This document shows positions 1 to 9,014 of a DNA stretch of 64,000 nt, one piece after another. This DNA is from Thermogemmatispora sp042408965 (GTDB lineage Bacteria; Chloroflexota; Ktedonobacteria; Ktedonobacterales; Ktedonobacteraceae), in NCBI GenBank assembly GCA_042408965.1, contig JBHOQN010000164.1, positions 12,307 to 76,306 of the forward strand, written 5' to 3'. A program made the translations under genes and the position numbers. Each line of letters opens with the position of its first letter. The stretch's first letter is position 1. Under the pieces are notes generated by a model. The model did not search any database. It was not told the DNA's origin and saw only the letters and a program-made list of their open reading frames with translations.

Positions 1-38
1 ATGTCTTCGGACGCCTCGCGGATCGATTGATAGAGCAT
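1..38 (-). CDS. N-terminus of an unidentified gene, cut by the window edge
   Basis: An ATG on the minus strand (complement of 36-38) opens a frame reading MLYQSIREASED to the window edge. It is preceded by AAGAAGG five bases upstream, a reasonable ribosome binding site. Twelve residues are too few to name a family. It lies downstream of gcvPB on the same strand, but more than 300 bases away and with its own possible promoter near 202-210, so it is probably not in the gcv operon. Confidence 0.45.
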   Translation of the reverse strand, partial: MLYQSIREASED

Positions 39-356
39 GGTGACCTTCTTTGTAGCGTGCTGCGCCGTGATGCCTGCGCCCCTGCGGCTGCGCACGCTGC
101 CTTCCCTCCTTCCTTACCAACGGCCTGTGTCGGCCCTGCCAGGGAGGGTGCAGCGCGTCGCCAATACCCGGCGCGGCGGGTACGTTCGTGCACCCATCCC
201 TATTGTACCATGCGCATCTGAACCGGGGCAGTGTCCCCAGTCTCTGACTCGCCCGGTAGCACCGCAGGAGATGCGGAGAACGCCGGAAGCCGGTTCCACC
301 CGACGTTGAGGCCGGGCGGAACCGCTGGACGCCGAGGGGCGTGCGGCGGCCCTTAC
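39..356. other. Intergenic region with a possible minus-strand promoter
   Basis: No convincing gene is present; the open frames here have poor codon character. On the minus strand, TGGTACAAT (extended -10; TACAAT is the complement of 202-207) could drive the partial gene at 38 through a leader of about 160 bases. No good -35 is visible. A GC-rich stretch at 310-345 just after the gcvPB stop could fold and help end the gcv transcript, but it has no T-tract. Confidence 0.35.
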
Positions 357-1850
357 TCAGTGTGAGCGCTCCTGGCCGGGCTTCCAGCGCAGATTCGGGC
401 GACGCGCCGCCAGGGCCTGATCGAGACGGCCGACCGGCGTCGTGTGGGGCGCATTCTTCACGATGGCGGGGTTCGTGCGCGCCTCGTGGGCGATCTGGCG
501 CATGACACTGACGAAGTAGTCGAGCGTCTCGCGCGTCTCCGTCTCGGTCGGCTCGATCATCATGGCCTCGTGCACAATGAGCGGGAAGTAGATCGTGGGG
601 GCGTACATGCCGAAATCCAGCAGACGCTTGGCGATGTCGGTGGCGGTGACGCCGCTCTCTTCCTTCTGGCGCTGAGCGGTGGCGACAAACTCATGCTGGC
701 AGAGCCGCACCTGGGGGAAGGCGATCTCGTAGTCGCTGGCGAGCTCGTGGCGCAGGTAGTTGGCATTGAGAATAGCGCTCTGAGCGACGTGCAGCAGGCC
801 ATCGGGTCCATAGGTGCGAATATAGGCATACGCGCGCACGAGCACGCCGAAGTTGCCGGTATTGGCGCGCATCTTGCCGATGGAGAGCGGGCCGGGATCG
901 GCCCAGTAGTAGTGGCCATCCTCATCCCTGGCGGGCAGGGGACCGGGCAGGAAGGGGACGAGGTGCTCCTTGACGCCAATCGGCCCGGCGCCGGGACCGC
1001 CGCCGCCGTGGGGTGTGCTGCAGGTCTTGTGCAGGTTGAAGTGGACAACATCAAAGCCCATATCGCCGGGGCGCGCGATGCCCAGCACGGCGTTGGCGTT
1101 GGCGCCGTCGTAGTAGAGCTGGCCGCCGGCCTCGTGCACCAGGCGCGCGATCTCTACGGCGCTGCGATCAAAGAGGCCGAGCGTATTGGGGTTGGTAAGC
1201 ATGATGGCTGCGACCTGGTCGCCCTGGCTCTCCAGCAGCGCGGTGAGGCGCTCCATGTCGATGCCCCCGGTGGCGGGATCGGTCTTGATCTCGACGGCGC
1301 GATAGCCGGCGAGCGTGGCGCTGGCGGGGTTGGTGCCATGGGCATTGTCGGGGATCAGCACGAGGTTGCGTCGGCCTTCGCCGCGCTGCTCGTGATAGGC
1401 CTTAATGAGCATCAGGCCGGTCAGCTCACCGTGTGCGCCCGCCGAGGGCTGCAGCGTCACGCGCGCCATACCGGCGATCTCGGCGAGATACTGCTCAAGC
1501 TCGTACTGTAGCTGGATGGCGCCCTGAACGGTGCTTTCTGGCTGCAGCGGGTGAATGGCGGCGAAGCCGGGCAGGGCGGCCATGTCCTCGTTGAGCTTGG
1601 GATTGTATTTCATGGTACAGGAGCCGAGCGGATAAAAGCCGGTGTCGACGCCGAAGTTACGCTGTGAGAGGTGTGTATAGTGGCGCACAATCTCGATCTC
1701 GCTCACCTCTGGCAGGGGGGCCGGCTCCTGGCGCAGTAGATGGGCGGGCACAAGGGACTCCACCGGCTCGACGGGCACATCGAGGGCCGGTAGGGTCGCG
1801 GCGCGGCGGCCGGGCGCGCCCTTCTCGAAAATCAGCGTCTCAACGCTCAT
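357..1850 (-). CDS. gcvPB: Glycine dehydrogenase (decarboxylating) subunit 2, P-protein beta
   Basis: This is half of the split P-protein of the glycine cleavage system. With GcvPA it decarboxylates glycine and passes the aminomethyl group to the lipoyl arm of GcvH in the cytoplasm. The 497-residue length fits GcvPB. The PLP-binding segment NLHKTCSTPHGGGGPG is intact, with the lysine at about residue 275, and the N-terminal region has the family motif YPLGSCTMKYNP (about 73-84). The ATG start is preceded by AGGAGGT and overlaps the gcvPA stop by four bases, indicating translational coupling. It is the last gene of the gcvT-H-PA-PB cluster. Confidence 0.96.
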   Translation of the reverse strand: MSVETLIFEKGAPGRRAATLPALDVPVEPVESLVPAHLLRQEPAPLPEVSEIEIVRHYTHLSQRNFGVDTGFYPLGSCTMKYNPKLNEDMAALPGFAAIHPLQPESTVQGAIQLQYELEQYLAEIAGMARVTLQPSAGAHGELTGLMLIKAYHEQRGEGRRNLVLIPDNAHGTNPASATLAGYRAVEIKTDPATGGIDMERLTALLESQGDQVAAIMLTNPNTLGLFDRSAVEIARLVHEAGGQLYYDGANANAVLGIARPGDMGFDVVHFNLHKTCSTPHGGGGPGAGPIGVKEHLVPFLPGPLPARDEDGHYYWADPGPLSIGKMRANTGNFGVLVRAYAYIRTYGPDGLLHVAQSAILNANYLRHELASDYEIAFPQVRLCQHEFVATAQRQKEESGVTATDIAKRLLDFGMYAPTIYFPLIVHEAMMIEPTETETRETLDYFVSVMRQIAHEARTNPAIVKNAPHTTPVGRLDQALAARRPNLRWKPGQERSH

Positions 1851-3199
1851 GCTGCCACCTCCTTGAGGGCCGCCACCAGGCGGTCGATGTCTTCCTTTGT
1901 GCGCATCTCAGTGACGCAGAAGAGGATATGGTTCTCCAGGCCGGGATAGGCGCGTCCCAGGTCGTAGCCGCCGATGATATCCCGCTGCAGCAGATGCTCC
2001 TGCAGGCGGGCGCTGGCCACGGGGACCTGCACGACGAATTCGTCGAAGAAGGGAGCGCTGAAGGCGGGGCGGAAGCCGGGCAGGGCGCAGATCTGGCGCT
2101 GCGCATAGTGGGCCTTCTGCAGGCAGAGAGTGGCCAGTTCGCACAGTCCCTCCTTACCGAGGGCCGCTAGGTAGATCGTCGCGCCGACGGCCAGCAGGGA
2201 TTGGTTCGTACAGATATTGGAAGTGGCGCGCTCGCGGCGAATATGCTGCTCGCGGGCCTGCAGCGTCAGCACGTAGCCGGTCTGGCGGGCGCCACCCTCT
2301 TCGACGGTCTGGCCCACCAGGCGGCCCGGCATCAAGCGCAGAAAGCGCTCGCGCGCGGCCAGAAAGCCCAGGGCCGGCCCGCCGAAGCTCATGGGATTGC
2401 CGAAGCTCATCAGCTCGCCCACAGCGATGTCGGCGTTGTACTCGCCCGGCGGGGCCAGCAGGCCGAGAGAGGCCGGCTCGCTGGTGACGGTGATCAGGGC
2501 TGCGCGGCCGCGATGAGCGAGCGGTTCGATGGCGCGCACCTCCTCGATGCAGCCGAAGAAGTTAGGCTGCTGGATGACCACGGCTGTGGTCTGCTCGCCG
2601 ACGACGGCGTCGAGGGCCTCCAGCGAGGTCACGCCGTCGCGCGTGGGAACCTCGCGCACGCTGAAGCCACGCGCATGGGCGTAGGTCTGCAGGACGCGCC
2701 GATACTGCGGATCGACGCCTTCGGAGATGACCACCTCGCCGTGGCCGCCGGGACCAAGCGCCATGAAGACCGCCTCCACGAGAGCGGTCGCGCCGTCGTA
2801 GAGTGAGGCGTTGGCAATATCAAGACCGGTGATCTGGCAGACCATCGTCTGAAACTCGTAGATGGCCTGGAGCATGCCCTGGCTCACTTCAGGCTGATAG
2901 GGTGTATAGGAGGTGACAAACTCGGAGCGGCGCTGCAGGTGGCTGACGACACTGGGAATCGCATGCTCGTAGGTACCGGCGCCCAGAAATGAGATGACGC
3001 GATCGAGGCTCCTGTTTTTCGCGGCCATCGCCGTCATCAGGCGCTTGAGATCTGGCTCCGCCAGCGCAGGGGGTAGATTCAGCGGGCGGTGCAGGCGCAC
3101 TTCTTCGGGCACCGGCTCCAGTAAGTCTTCCAGCGAAGCCAGCCCCAGGCGCTCCAGCATCTCCTGCTGCTCCCGGGGCGTGTTTGGTATGTATCCCAT
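1847..3199 (-). CDS. gcvPA: Glycine dehydrogenase (decarboxylating) subunit 1, P-protein alpha
   Basis: This is the alpha half of the two-subunit P-protein, 450 residues as is usual. The N-terminus, MGYIPNTPREQQEML, is typical of GcvPA, and the ATSNICTNQSLLAVGATIYL segment is also characteristic. This half lacks the PLP lysine, which GcvPB carries. GGGAG lies eight bases before the ATG. It is separated from gcvH by a 411-base structured spacer and overlaps gcvPB by four bases, so the two P-protein halves should be made together. The split form is common in thermophilic and Gram-positive-like bacteria. Confidence 0.96.
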   Translation of the reverse strand: MGYIPNTPREQQEMLERLGLASLEDLLEPVPEEVRLHRPLNLPPALAEPDLKRLMTAMAAKNRSLDRVISFLGAGTYEHAIPSVVSHLQRRSEFVTSYTPYQPEVSQGMLQAIYEFQTMVCQITGLDIANASLYDGATALVEAVFMALGPGGHGEVVISEGVDPQYRRVLQTYAHARGFSVREVPTRDGVTSLEALDAVVGEQTTAVVIQQPNFFGCIEEVRAIEPLAHRGRAALITVTSEPASLGLLAPPGEYNADIAVGELMSFGNPMSFGGPALGFLAARERFLRLMPGRLVGQTVEEGGARQTGYVLTLQAREQHIRRERATSNICTNQSLLAVGATIYLAALGKEGLCELATLCLQKAHYAQRQICALPGFRPAFSAPFFDEFVVQVPVASARLQEHLLQRDIIGGYDLGRAYPGLENHILFCVTEMRTKEDIDRLVAALKEVAA

Positions 3200-3610
3200 T
3201 GATAGATCTCCCGAATCTGGAAACAGGGTTATTCACGGTTGACACAAGTCGATTGCCATGTCACACCTTTTCCAGTGCGATGTGCATGGCACCTGCTGTG
3301 CAGCTCCTTCACGGAGAGCCAGATCCCTGGCGCGCTGGCCTCTGGCCACCGAGGGTGGGCGCGCCTCTGCCAGCAGATCTCTCCAGGTCCCTCCATCTAT
3401 CTCTCCGTCTGCCTGCAGGGGCGAAATGAGGCCGTTCGACGTCTGCTCTGGCACGGAACATGCTGTGCAGAACCCATCTCTGAGGAGAGGAACATCGGAA
3501 CCTCGGCGCTGGTTGGCAGCGCTGGCACTCTCTCGCGTGCAGCAGAGAGAGGCGCTGGCCCCCGCGCGGGCCTGCACGCCTCTCCTGAAGGGAAGAGCGG
3601 CGCCGGGTGA
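3200..3610 (-). other. Structured spacer inside the gcv cluster
   Basis: No gene is supported between gcvH and gcvPA. Read on the minus strand the spacer is GC-rich and hairpin-prone. It holds scattered GGAGAG, GCGCCGA and CTCTC words that recall parts of the glycine riboswitch, but the conserved CCGAAGG core is not present in order. It could carry an attenuator or a diverged regulatory RNA; I do not call a riboswitch. Confidence 0.4.
3547..3584 (-). terminator. Hairpin just downstream of gcvH
   Basis: GAGAGGCG (3547-3554) and CGCCTCTC (3577-3584) form a perfect 8-bp stem enclosing a nested GGCCC/GGGCC stem. It sits 27 bases after the gcvH stop. There is no T-tract, so it may attenuate or stabilise the transcript rather than terminate it. 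Confidence 0.4.
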
Positions 3611-4006
3611 TCAGCGCCCCTCCAGATAAGCGACATACTGGTCGGCGTCCAGCAGATCATCCAGCTCGGCCGGGTTGCTCAGCCTGATGACGACCATCCA
3701 GCCATCCTGATAGGGCTGCTCGTTGACCAGCTCGGGATGGTCCTTGAGGTCCTCATTGATGGCCACAATCTCCCCACTCAAGGGGGCAACCAGCTCGGAG
3801 GTGGCCTTGACGGACTCGATATCGCCGAACTTCTGGTCGCGGGTGATGCTCTGGCCGGGAGCGAACGGGATCTCGACGTAGACCACATCGCCGAGCTGAT
3901 CCTGTGCGTAGTCGGTAATGCCGATGGTCGCCTGGTCGCCTTCTACACGGACCCATTCATCGGTCCTGCTGTATTTAAGGTCAGCCGGATGAGTAAGGCT
4001 CGCCAT
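3611..4006 (-). CDS. gcvH: Glycine cleavage system H protein
   Basis: This is the lipoyl carrier that shuttles the aminomethyl group between the P- and T-proteins. At 131 residues it has the normal family length. The lipoylation site is K67 within ESVKATSELVAPLSG, and the GDIESVKA context is canonical. AAGGAG precedes the ATG. It lies 34 bases downstream of gcvT on the same strand and is followed by a strong hairpin, so it may be made in excess over the P-protein subunits. Confidence 0.97.
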   Translation of the reverse strand: MASLTHPADLKYSRTDEWVRVEGDQATIGITDYAQDQLGDVVYVEIPFAPGQSITRDQKFGDIESVKATSELVAPLSGEIVAINEDLKDHPELVNEQPYQDGWMVVIRLSNPAELDDLLDADQYVAYLEGR

Positions 4007-4040
4007 ACGTGGTATCTCCTTCTGCTCTCAATAGTGCTAG

Positions 4041-5162
4041 CTATTTCTTGCGCCTGTAAAAAGGCAGGGTCACGAGTTGCGCGGCCAGGCGCCGCCCGCG
4101 AACATCGACCTCCACGCGGCGCTCAGGGGTGGCCCAGGCGGCTTCGACATAGGCCATGCCGATGTTTTTATTCACTGTCGGGCCGGGGGCGCCGCTGGTA
4201 ACGACACCGATCGCCTGCTCGCCGGCATAGAGCGCATAGCCGCTGCGTGGCACCCGCGGATCGAGCATTTCGAGACCCATTAAGTGACGGGCCGGGCCCT
4301 GGTCGCGCACGCTGAGCAGGGCCTCACGGCCAATGAACTCCCCCTTGTCAAATTTTACCGTCCAGGCGAGGCCCGCTTCCAGGGGATTCGTACGCTCATC
4401 CAGTTCATGGCCGTAGAGGCAGTAGCCAGCCTCCAGACGCAGCGTATCGCGTGCGCCCAGCCCCGCTGGCAGCAGACCATACTCCTGGCCGGCCTCCAGC
4501 AGGCGCTGCCAGAGCTGCGGCGCCTCGGCGGCAGAGCAGTACAGCTCGAAGCCATCCTCACCGGTGTAGCCGGTACGGGAGATGAGGCACATCAGGCCCG
4601 CGACGCTGCCCGGCTGCGCGCGGTAGTAGCGAATCCCTGTCAGATCCACGGCGGTCAACGGCTGCAGGATGGCCTGCGCCTGCGGCCCCTGGAGGGCCAG
4701 CAGGGCGGTCTCAGCGGAGCGATCGCTGACCTCCAGCAGTTTGAAGCGGCGCGCCTGCTGTTGGAGCCAGGCGAGGTCCTTCTCGATGTTGGCGGCGTTG
4801 ACCACGACCATGTAGCGCTCTTCGGCCAGACGGTAGATCAGCAGATCATCGATGACTCCGCCGCTGGGCAGACAGAGGGTGGTGTAGAGGGCCTGGTTGA
4901 TGGCCAGACGAGCGACGTCATTGGGCACCAGGTACTGCAGAAAGGGGAGCGCCTCGGTCCCCTCGACCTGGAACTCTCCCATGTGGCTGACGTCGAAAAG
5001 GCCCGCACGAGTACGGACGGCGCGGTGTTCTTCGAGGATGCTGCTATATTGCACCGGCATCTCCCAGCCGCCGAACTCTACCATGCGCGCCCCCAGGGCG
5101 CGGTGTTGCTCGTAGAGAGGGGTGCGCTTGAGAGGGGCCGGAGCGGCTTCTTGTCGCGTCAT
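4041..5162 (-). CDS. gcvT: Aminomethyltransferase, glycine cleavage T protein
   Basis: This enzyme transfers the methylene group from aminomethyl-GcvH to tetrahydrofolate and releases ammonia. The protein is 373 residues. The N-terminal folate-binding domain begins LKRTPLYEQHRALGARMVEFGGWEMP and contains LFDVSHMGEF. A C-terminal GCV_T_C barrel ends near residue 370 (VTSGAPGPTVNKNIGMAY). The ATG follows AAGGAG. It is first in the gcvT-H-PA-PB operon, with a plausible promoter about 55 bases upstream. Confidence 0.96.
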   Translation of the reverse strand: MTRQEAAPAPLKRTPLYEQHRALGARMVEFGGWEMPVQYSSILEEHRAVRTRAGLFDVSHMGEFQVEGTEALPFLQYLVPNDVARLAINQALYTTLCLPSGGVIDDLLIYRLAEERYMVVVNAANIEKDLAWLQQQARRFKLLEVSDRSAETALLALQGPQAQAILQPLTAVDLTGIRYYRAQPGSVAGLMCLISRTGYTGEDGFELYCSAAEAPQLWQRLLEAGQEYGLLPAGLGARDTLRLEAGYCLYGHELDERTNPLEAGLAWTVKFDKGEFIGREALLSVRDQGPARHLMGLEMLDPRVPRSGYALYAGEQAIGVVTSGAPGPTVNKNIGMAYVEAAWATPERRVEVDVRGRRLAAQLVTLPFYRRKK

Positions 5163-5212
5163 CGTTGACTCCTTGGCGAGGTGAGAGGTTCGCGAAATAC
5201 AGATACGCTTTC

Positions 5213-5242
5213 ACTATATCAGATTTTGCAAGCAGCGTCGAA
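5213..5242 (-). promoter_or_regulatory. Putative promoter of the gcv operon
   Basis: On the minus strand TTCGAC (complement of 5237-5242) and TATAGT (complement of 5213-5218) are spaced by 18 bases, upstream of gcvT. The -35 is imperfect. No glycine riboswitch core was found between it and gcvT. Confidence 0.35.
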
Positions 5243-5342
5243 TCGGCCCGTCGCCTGGTGTGTGGGACCTGGATCTTCTCTGGCTCGCCCGGGTCCCGGG
5301 GGAGTGCGAGCTGGGACGCTGTGAGCCTGAGCCAACGCCGAT

Positions 5343-6371
5343 TCAGTAGCCAAGGAGGGCCTGCAGCTCTTTCTCCGACTGCTTGCTCAGAGGGATCATA
5401 CTCTCCTGCGGATCAGTGAGCTGGAGGGTATAGCTATTGCGCGTAAACTGGATGACGGCCTTGATATGCTGGAGGTTGACCAGGTAGGCACGGTGGGCCT
5501 TGAAGAAACCGCGGCCGCTGAGACGGCTCTCCAACTCCTGCAACGTCAGATTGGTGGTGGCCTCCTCGCCCTTGACGGTGCGCAGGATGGTGCGGCCATC
5601 ACGGCTGGTGGCATAAAGGACCTCGCCGGGATCGTAGAGCATGATGCGGTCCTCCCGGCGGGCAGTCACCTTGTACGGGACGTGGCGCTCTGGAGCCGCT
5701 GGCTCGCCCGCACCGGCCGCGTCGCGCTGCGGAGCGTAGCTGTAATCGCCGCTGACCCGTCCATCCTCGAGTTCGAGGACGCGCGTGCAGAACTTGCCAG
5801 CCCAGGCCAGATCTTTGTCGCTGAGGATGACAATGCAGTTACGCGCTGCCAGGTCCTGGATCAGACGAGCGAAGAGCTGGCTGGTATCCCAGTCGACGCG
5901 CAGCACAGGCTCATCAAGCAGGGCCAGCGCGGGATCGGCGAGCAGGAGCTGTGCGAAGGAGAGGCGGCGCTTCGCCGAGCAGGGGAGTTTGCTGATCATC
6001 TGGCGTGCCTGATCGCTGAGGCCGACCAGGCTGAGTACCTCGTCGACGCGGCTCGCTGGCAGCCGGTAGATGCTTGAGAGCAGGCTTAGCTGCTGATGCG
6101 GATTGAGCCGTTCGTAGCAGAGATCCTCGCAGAAGAGCATGGCGATGCGCGCGCGTAGCTGAGCATCGCGGTAGATGTCACGCCCGTCGAGGGTCACGCT
6201 GCCACCGCCGGGCTTGATATGGCCGGCAAGGGTACGCAGGAGCAGGGTTTTTCCGCTCCCCAGGGGACCAACAACGGCGACAATCTCTCCTGCGCTCACG
6301 CTCAGCCGTTCGATTGAGAGCACGGTACGTCCCTCATGGACCTTCTCGAGCCGGCAAACCTCTAGCTGCAT
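5343..6371 (-). CDS. ABC-type ATPase fused to a C-terminal LytTR DNA-binding domain
   Basis: This 342-residue fusion probably acts as a transcription regulator using an ABC ATPase as sensor. Residues 1-215 form an ABC domain: Walker A GPLGSGKT (35-42) and Walker B ALALLDEP (about 148-155). The signature motif is degenerate (CSAKRRL in place of LSGGQ), and the H-loop histidine appears replaced (ILSDKD, about 182-187). Residues about 233-342 are LytTR, with FFKAHRAYLVNLQHI. The start at 6371 follows AGGAGG; an upstream in-frame start at 6506 lacks a site. It is divergent from the ABC-2 exporter genes at 6810, which it may control. No permease lies on its own strand. Confidence 0.85.
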   Translation of the reverse strand: MQLEVCRLEKVHEGRTVLSIERLSVSAGEIVAVVGPLGSGKTLLLRTLAGHIKPGGGSVTLDGRDIYRDAQLRARIAMLFCEDLCYERLNPHQQLSLLSSIYRLPASRVDEVLSLVGLSDQARQMISKLPCSAKRRLSFAQLLLADPALALLDEPVLRVDWDTSQLFARLIQDLAARNCIVILSDKDLAWAGKFCTRVLELEDGRVSGDYSYAPQRDAAGAGEPAAPERHVPYKVTARREDRIMLYDPGEVLYATSRDGRTILRTVKGEEATTNLTLQELESRLSGRGFFKAHRAYLVNLQHIKAVIQFTRNSYTLQLTDPQESMIPLSKQSEKELQALLGY

Positions 6372-6809
6372 GCTGTCTTCCTCCTGCGGGCGATCGACGC
6401 CCCTGCGGTGCGTTCCCTCTGCTCTGCCTCTGTGATCATCGGAGCCTCTGACGTGCTGCCTGGCCGATCCGCTAGCGTGTCCATCCCCTTGTGGCAGAAG
6501 GAGCACAGCCTGCGCTCCCGCTCTGATCTGCCCTTCTGCCAGGCTGCCAGGTTGCCAGGCCGTTAGTCTCCTCTGCGAACAGGCCTTCCTCCATCAGTCT
6601 CCCCCATACTATAGACGCAACAGGAGAGATCCTTCAACTGCCAGTTTGCTCCCCATAGGGCAGGATCGATCTCATTCATGCCCCAAATTGCACCTGTTAG
6701 CGTTGCCAGGACTCCACTGGAGGAATTTTTGTAGCCCGAGGCACGGCGAGATGATACAGTCCTGGTAGAGCAAACGGGGGTCCAGCGGGACCGACGAAAG
6801 GAGATTGCA
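6372..6809. other. Divergent control region between the ABC-LytTR gene and the ABC exporter
   Basis: No gene is supported. The region must hold both promoters. Short GTT-centred words resembling halves of LytTR sites occur (around 6551, 6562 and 6696), but I could not find a clean pair at the usual 21-22 base repeat spacing. AAAGGAG at 6798-6804 is the ribosome binding site of the downstream gene. Confidence 0.35.
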
Positions 6810-7682
6810 ATGCCAGACCTGATGATAGAGGTGCAGGACCTGCGGCGTAGCTTTGGCAGAAGCATAGCGGTGGACGGCATCAGCTTCAGCGTGGAGCGCG
6901 GTGAGATTTTTGGGCTGCTCGGCCCCAATGGCGCTGGCAAGACCACAACGGTCCGCCTGCTGAGCGGGCAGATTGATCCCGATAGCGGCTACGCGCGCGT
7001 CGCCGGCTGCGACTGCCTCAAGGAACGCGCTCGCCTCAAGGAGCAGATCGGCATCGTTTTTGAAGAACAGAATCTCTACGAGCGCCTCTCCGTGCGCGAG
7101 AATCTGCAGTTCTCCTGCTGGCTCTACAGGCTGCCGGAGAGCCGTATCGACGAAATACTGGAGCTGGTGGACCTGCGCGACCGCGCCAGAGAGCCGGTGC
7201 GCAAGCTCTCGCAGGGCCTGAAGCAGCGCCTGCTGATCGCGCGCGCCCTGCTACATCGTCCGCAGGTGCTCTTTCTTGACGAGCCAACGCGCGGCCTCGA
7301 TCCCGTCTCAGCGCACAGCATCCGCCAGGTCGTGCAGCGCCTGGGCGCGGAGGGCACAACGGTGCTGCTGACCACTCACCTGATGGAGGAGGCCGACCAG
7401 CTCTGCCAGCGGGTGGCCTTCATCGTTAAGGGACGGCTGGTAGCCAACAACACTCCCCGCCATCTGAAACTGGCCCACGGCCGGCGCCAGCTCACGGTCA
7501 CTCTGAAGCAGGAGGACGGCACAGTGCCGCAGTTGCACGACGTCACGCTCAGCCTCGACGAGGCGAGCGACCAGCAGCAGCTCTGCCACTGGTTGCGGAG
7601 CGGCCTGGTATGCTCCCTCCATTCGCAGGAGGCCACGCTCGAAGAGGTTTTCTTCAAGGTCGCCGGCATGCCCTTCGACTGA
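6810..7682 (+). CDS. ABC-2 type transporter ATP-binding protein
   Basis: This is the ATPase of a NatA/BcrA-type exporter. All motifs are intact: Walker A GPNGAGKT (38-45), signature LSQGLKQR (133-140), Walker B VLFLDEP (153-159) and H-loop histidine 190 in LLTTHLMEEAD. It is 290 residues with a short C-terminal domain. AAAGGAG precedes the ATG. The permease follows 100 bases downstream. The substrate is unknown; relatives export antibiotics, sodium or lipids. Confidence 0.9.
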   Translation: MPDLMIEVQDLRRSFGRSIAVDGISFSVERGEIFGLLGPNGAGKTTTVRLLSGQIDPDSGYARVAGCDCLKERARLKEQIGIVFEEQNLYERLSVRENLQFSCWLYRLPESRIDEILELVDLRDRAREPVRKLSQGLKQRLLIARALLHRPQVLFLDEPTRGLDPVSAHSIRQVVQRLGAEGTTVLLTTHLMEEADQLCQRVAFIVKGRLVANNTPRHLKLAHGRRQLTVTLKQEDGTVPQLHDVTLSLDEASDQQQLCHWLRSGLVCSLHSQEATLEEVFFKVAGMPFD

Positions 7683-7782
7683 CATAGCGCCGTGCGCCCG
7701 CCCGTGCGATCGTCCATCTCACAGCGAGACAGCAGCACCGTACGCCTACTCACGCCTGAGTATGAAGGAAGAGAGTGAACAC

Positions 7783-8901
7783 ATGCATATCCGTAACATC
7801 CTGGCCATCGCGCGCAAGGACCTGATCGACATCGTACACAATCGCTCCACACTGGTAGCGATCGGCACTTCCATTTTCATCGCCGTGCTGTTTTCGTTCC
7901 TGAACACCCTGATCGCGGGGACGCCGACGCGCGTCATCATCTACAACCCGACGCACTCTCCCGTCGAGCAGGTCATCAAGGCAGCCTTCTCCTCGACAGA
8001 GATCACTCACGCCGCCAGTCCCGATGACGTCGTCGCCGCCTTCGGGCAGAATGGCGAACACAAACATTCCCCCTATACGCTCGGTCTGATCGTGCCGCCC
8101 AACTTTGAGAGCGATCTGCGTGCGGGTCGCCATCCTCAGCTACGCCTCTTCATCAACGGCGACAACGCGGGGACAGCGCAGCGCAATCTGCTCATCCAGG
8201 CCCTCAATGATTATGGCCGCCAGGTGGTCAGTCCGCAGCCTCCCCTGGAGGTCAGCAGTACCACGATCAACCCGCCTCAGGTCAATACCTACACTACCAG
8301 TAACAAGGCTTTTTTCGTGATGTACGTCCTGGTGCTGACCCTGATGGGCGCCAGCGGCGTAGTGCCTAACCTGATCATCGAGGAGAAGGAGAAGAAGACC
8401 CTGCACATGCTCATGACCTCGCCTGCCTCCTTCGGCGACATCATCACTGGCAAGCTGCTGGTCAGCATCCTCTACGAGATCGTCATGGTGGGCCTGGTCA
8501 TCGTGATCATGCAGGGCCTGATGGGCAACCTGCTCTGGCTCTTCCTCTTCCTGGTGAGCGGCGCCTGCCTGGCCATCGCTCTTGGCCTCCTGCTGGGCTG
8601 CCTCTTCAACACTATGTCGGCTGTGGGAGCCATCTCTGGCGCCCTGATCTTTCTCTTCATCGTGCCAACACTCTTCGTCGGTCCCCTCGGCCAGTTGATC
8701 GAAGGCAACGTGATCAACGTACTGCTCAGGGCCATTCCGATCTACTACCTGGCGGAAGGGACCTATAACGCCCTGGCCGCGCAGGGAGGCCCGGCGACAG
8801 CGCTGCTCGATCTGGCCGTCGTACTGGGAACCACGCTGGTCGTGCTGGCGGCGGCCGGCTGGAGTCTGCGGCGCCAGGCGGCCGTGGCCAGCAGCATCTA
8901 A
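7783..8901 (+). CDS. ABC-2 type transporter permease (NatB-like)
   Basis: This is the membrane partner of the preceding ATPase. It has one N-terminal membrane segment (about 20-42), a large extracytoplasmic loop (about 45-180), then about five C-terminal segments, the layout of the ABC2_membrane_3/NatB family. The cytoplasmic EEKEKKTLHMLMTSP stretch is the typical coupling region. I chose the ATG at 7783 because AAGGAAG lies just upstream; an in-frame ATG at 7762 would add seven residues. A terminator-like hairpin follows. Confidence 0.88.
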   Translation: MHIRNILAIARKDLIDIVHNRSTLVAIGTSIFIAVLFSFLNTLIAGTPTRVIIYNPTHSPVEQVIKAAFSSTEITHAASPDDVVAAFGQNGEHKHSPYTLGLIVPPNFESDLRAGRHPQLRLFINGDNAGTAQRNLLIQALNDYGRQVVSPQPPLEVSSTTINPPQVNTYTTSNKAFFVMYVLVLTLMGASGVVPNLIIEEKEKKTLHMLMTSPASFGDIITGKLLVSILYEIVMVGLVIVIMQGLMGNLLWLFLFLVSGACLAIALGLLLGCLFNTMSAVGAISGALIFLFIVPTLFVGPLGQLIEGNVINVLLRAIPIYYLAEGTYNALAAQGGPATALLDLAVVLGTTLVVLAAAGWSLRRQAAVASSI

Positions 8902-8920
8902 GAGGCGCCTTCCCCATCCC

Positions 8921-8948
8921 AGGGGGCGCGATCGTTATCGCGCCCCTT
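8921..8948 (+). terminator. Terminator-like hairpin after the ABC exporter
   Basis: GGGGCGCGAT (8923-8932) and ATCGCGCCCC (8937-8946) form a perfect 10-bp stem with a CGTT loop, 20 bases after the permease stop. Only TT follows, so the T-tract is poor. Confidence 0.7.
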
Positions 8949-9014
8949 CGATGATACGCAATACAAGCATATATATATTTTTTGTGATTGAGTTCCTTCA
9001 CATGCACAAGGCTA

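Noticed and set aside
444..1511. Long plus-strand frame (355 residues) opposite gcvPB
   Set aside because: It is an antisense shadow in a GC-rich genome: no ribosome binding site, repetitive Val/Gly/Ala/His composition and no domain, while the other strand encodes a full GcvPB.
5163..5342. Glycine riboswitch in the gcvT leader
   Set aside because: The conserved CCGAAGG and GGAGAG cores were not found on the minus strand in this leader.
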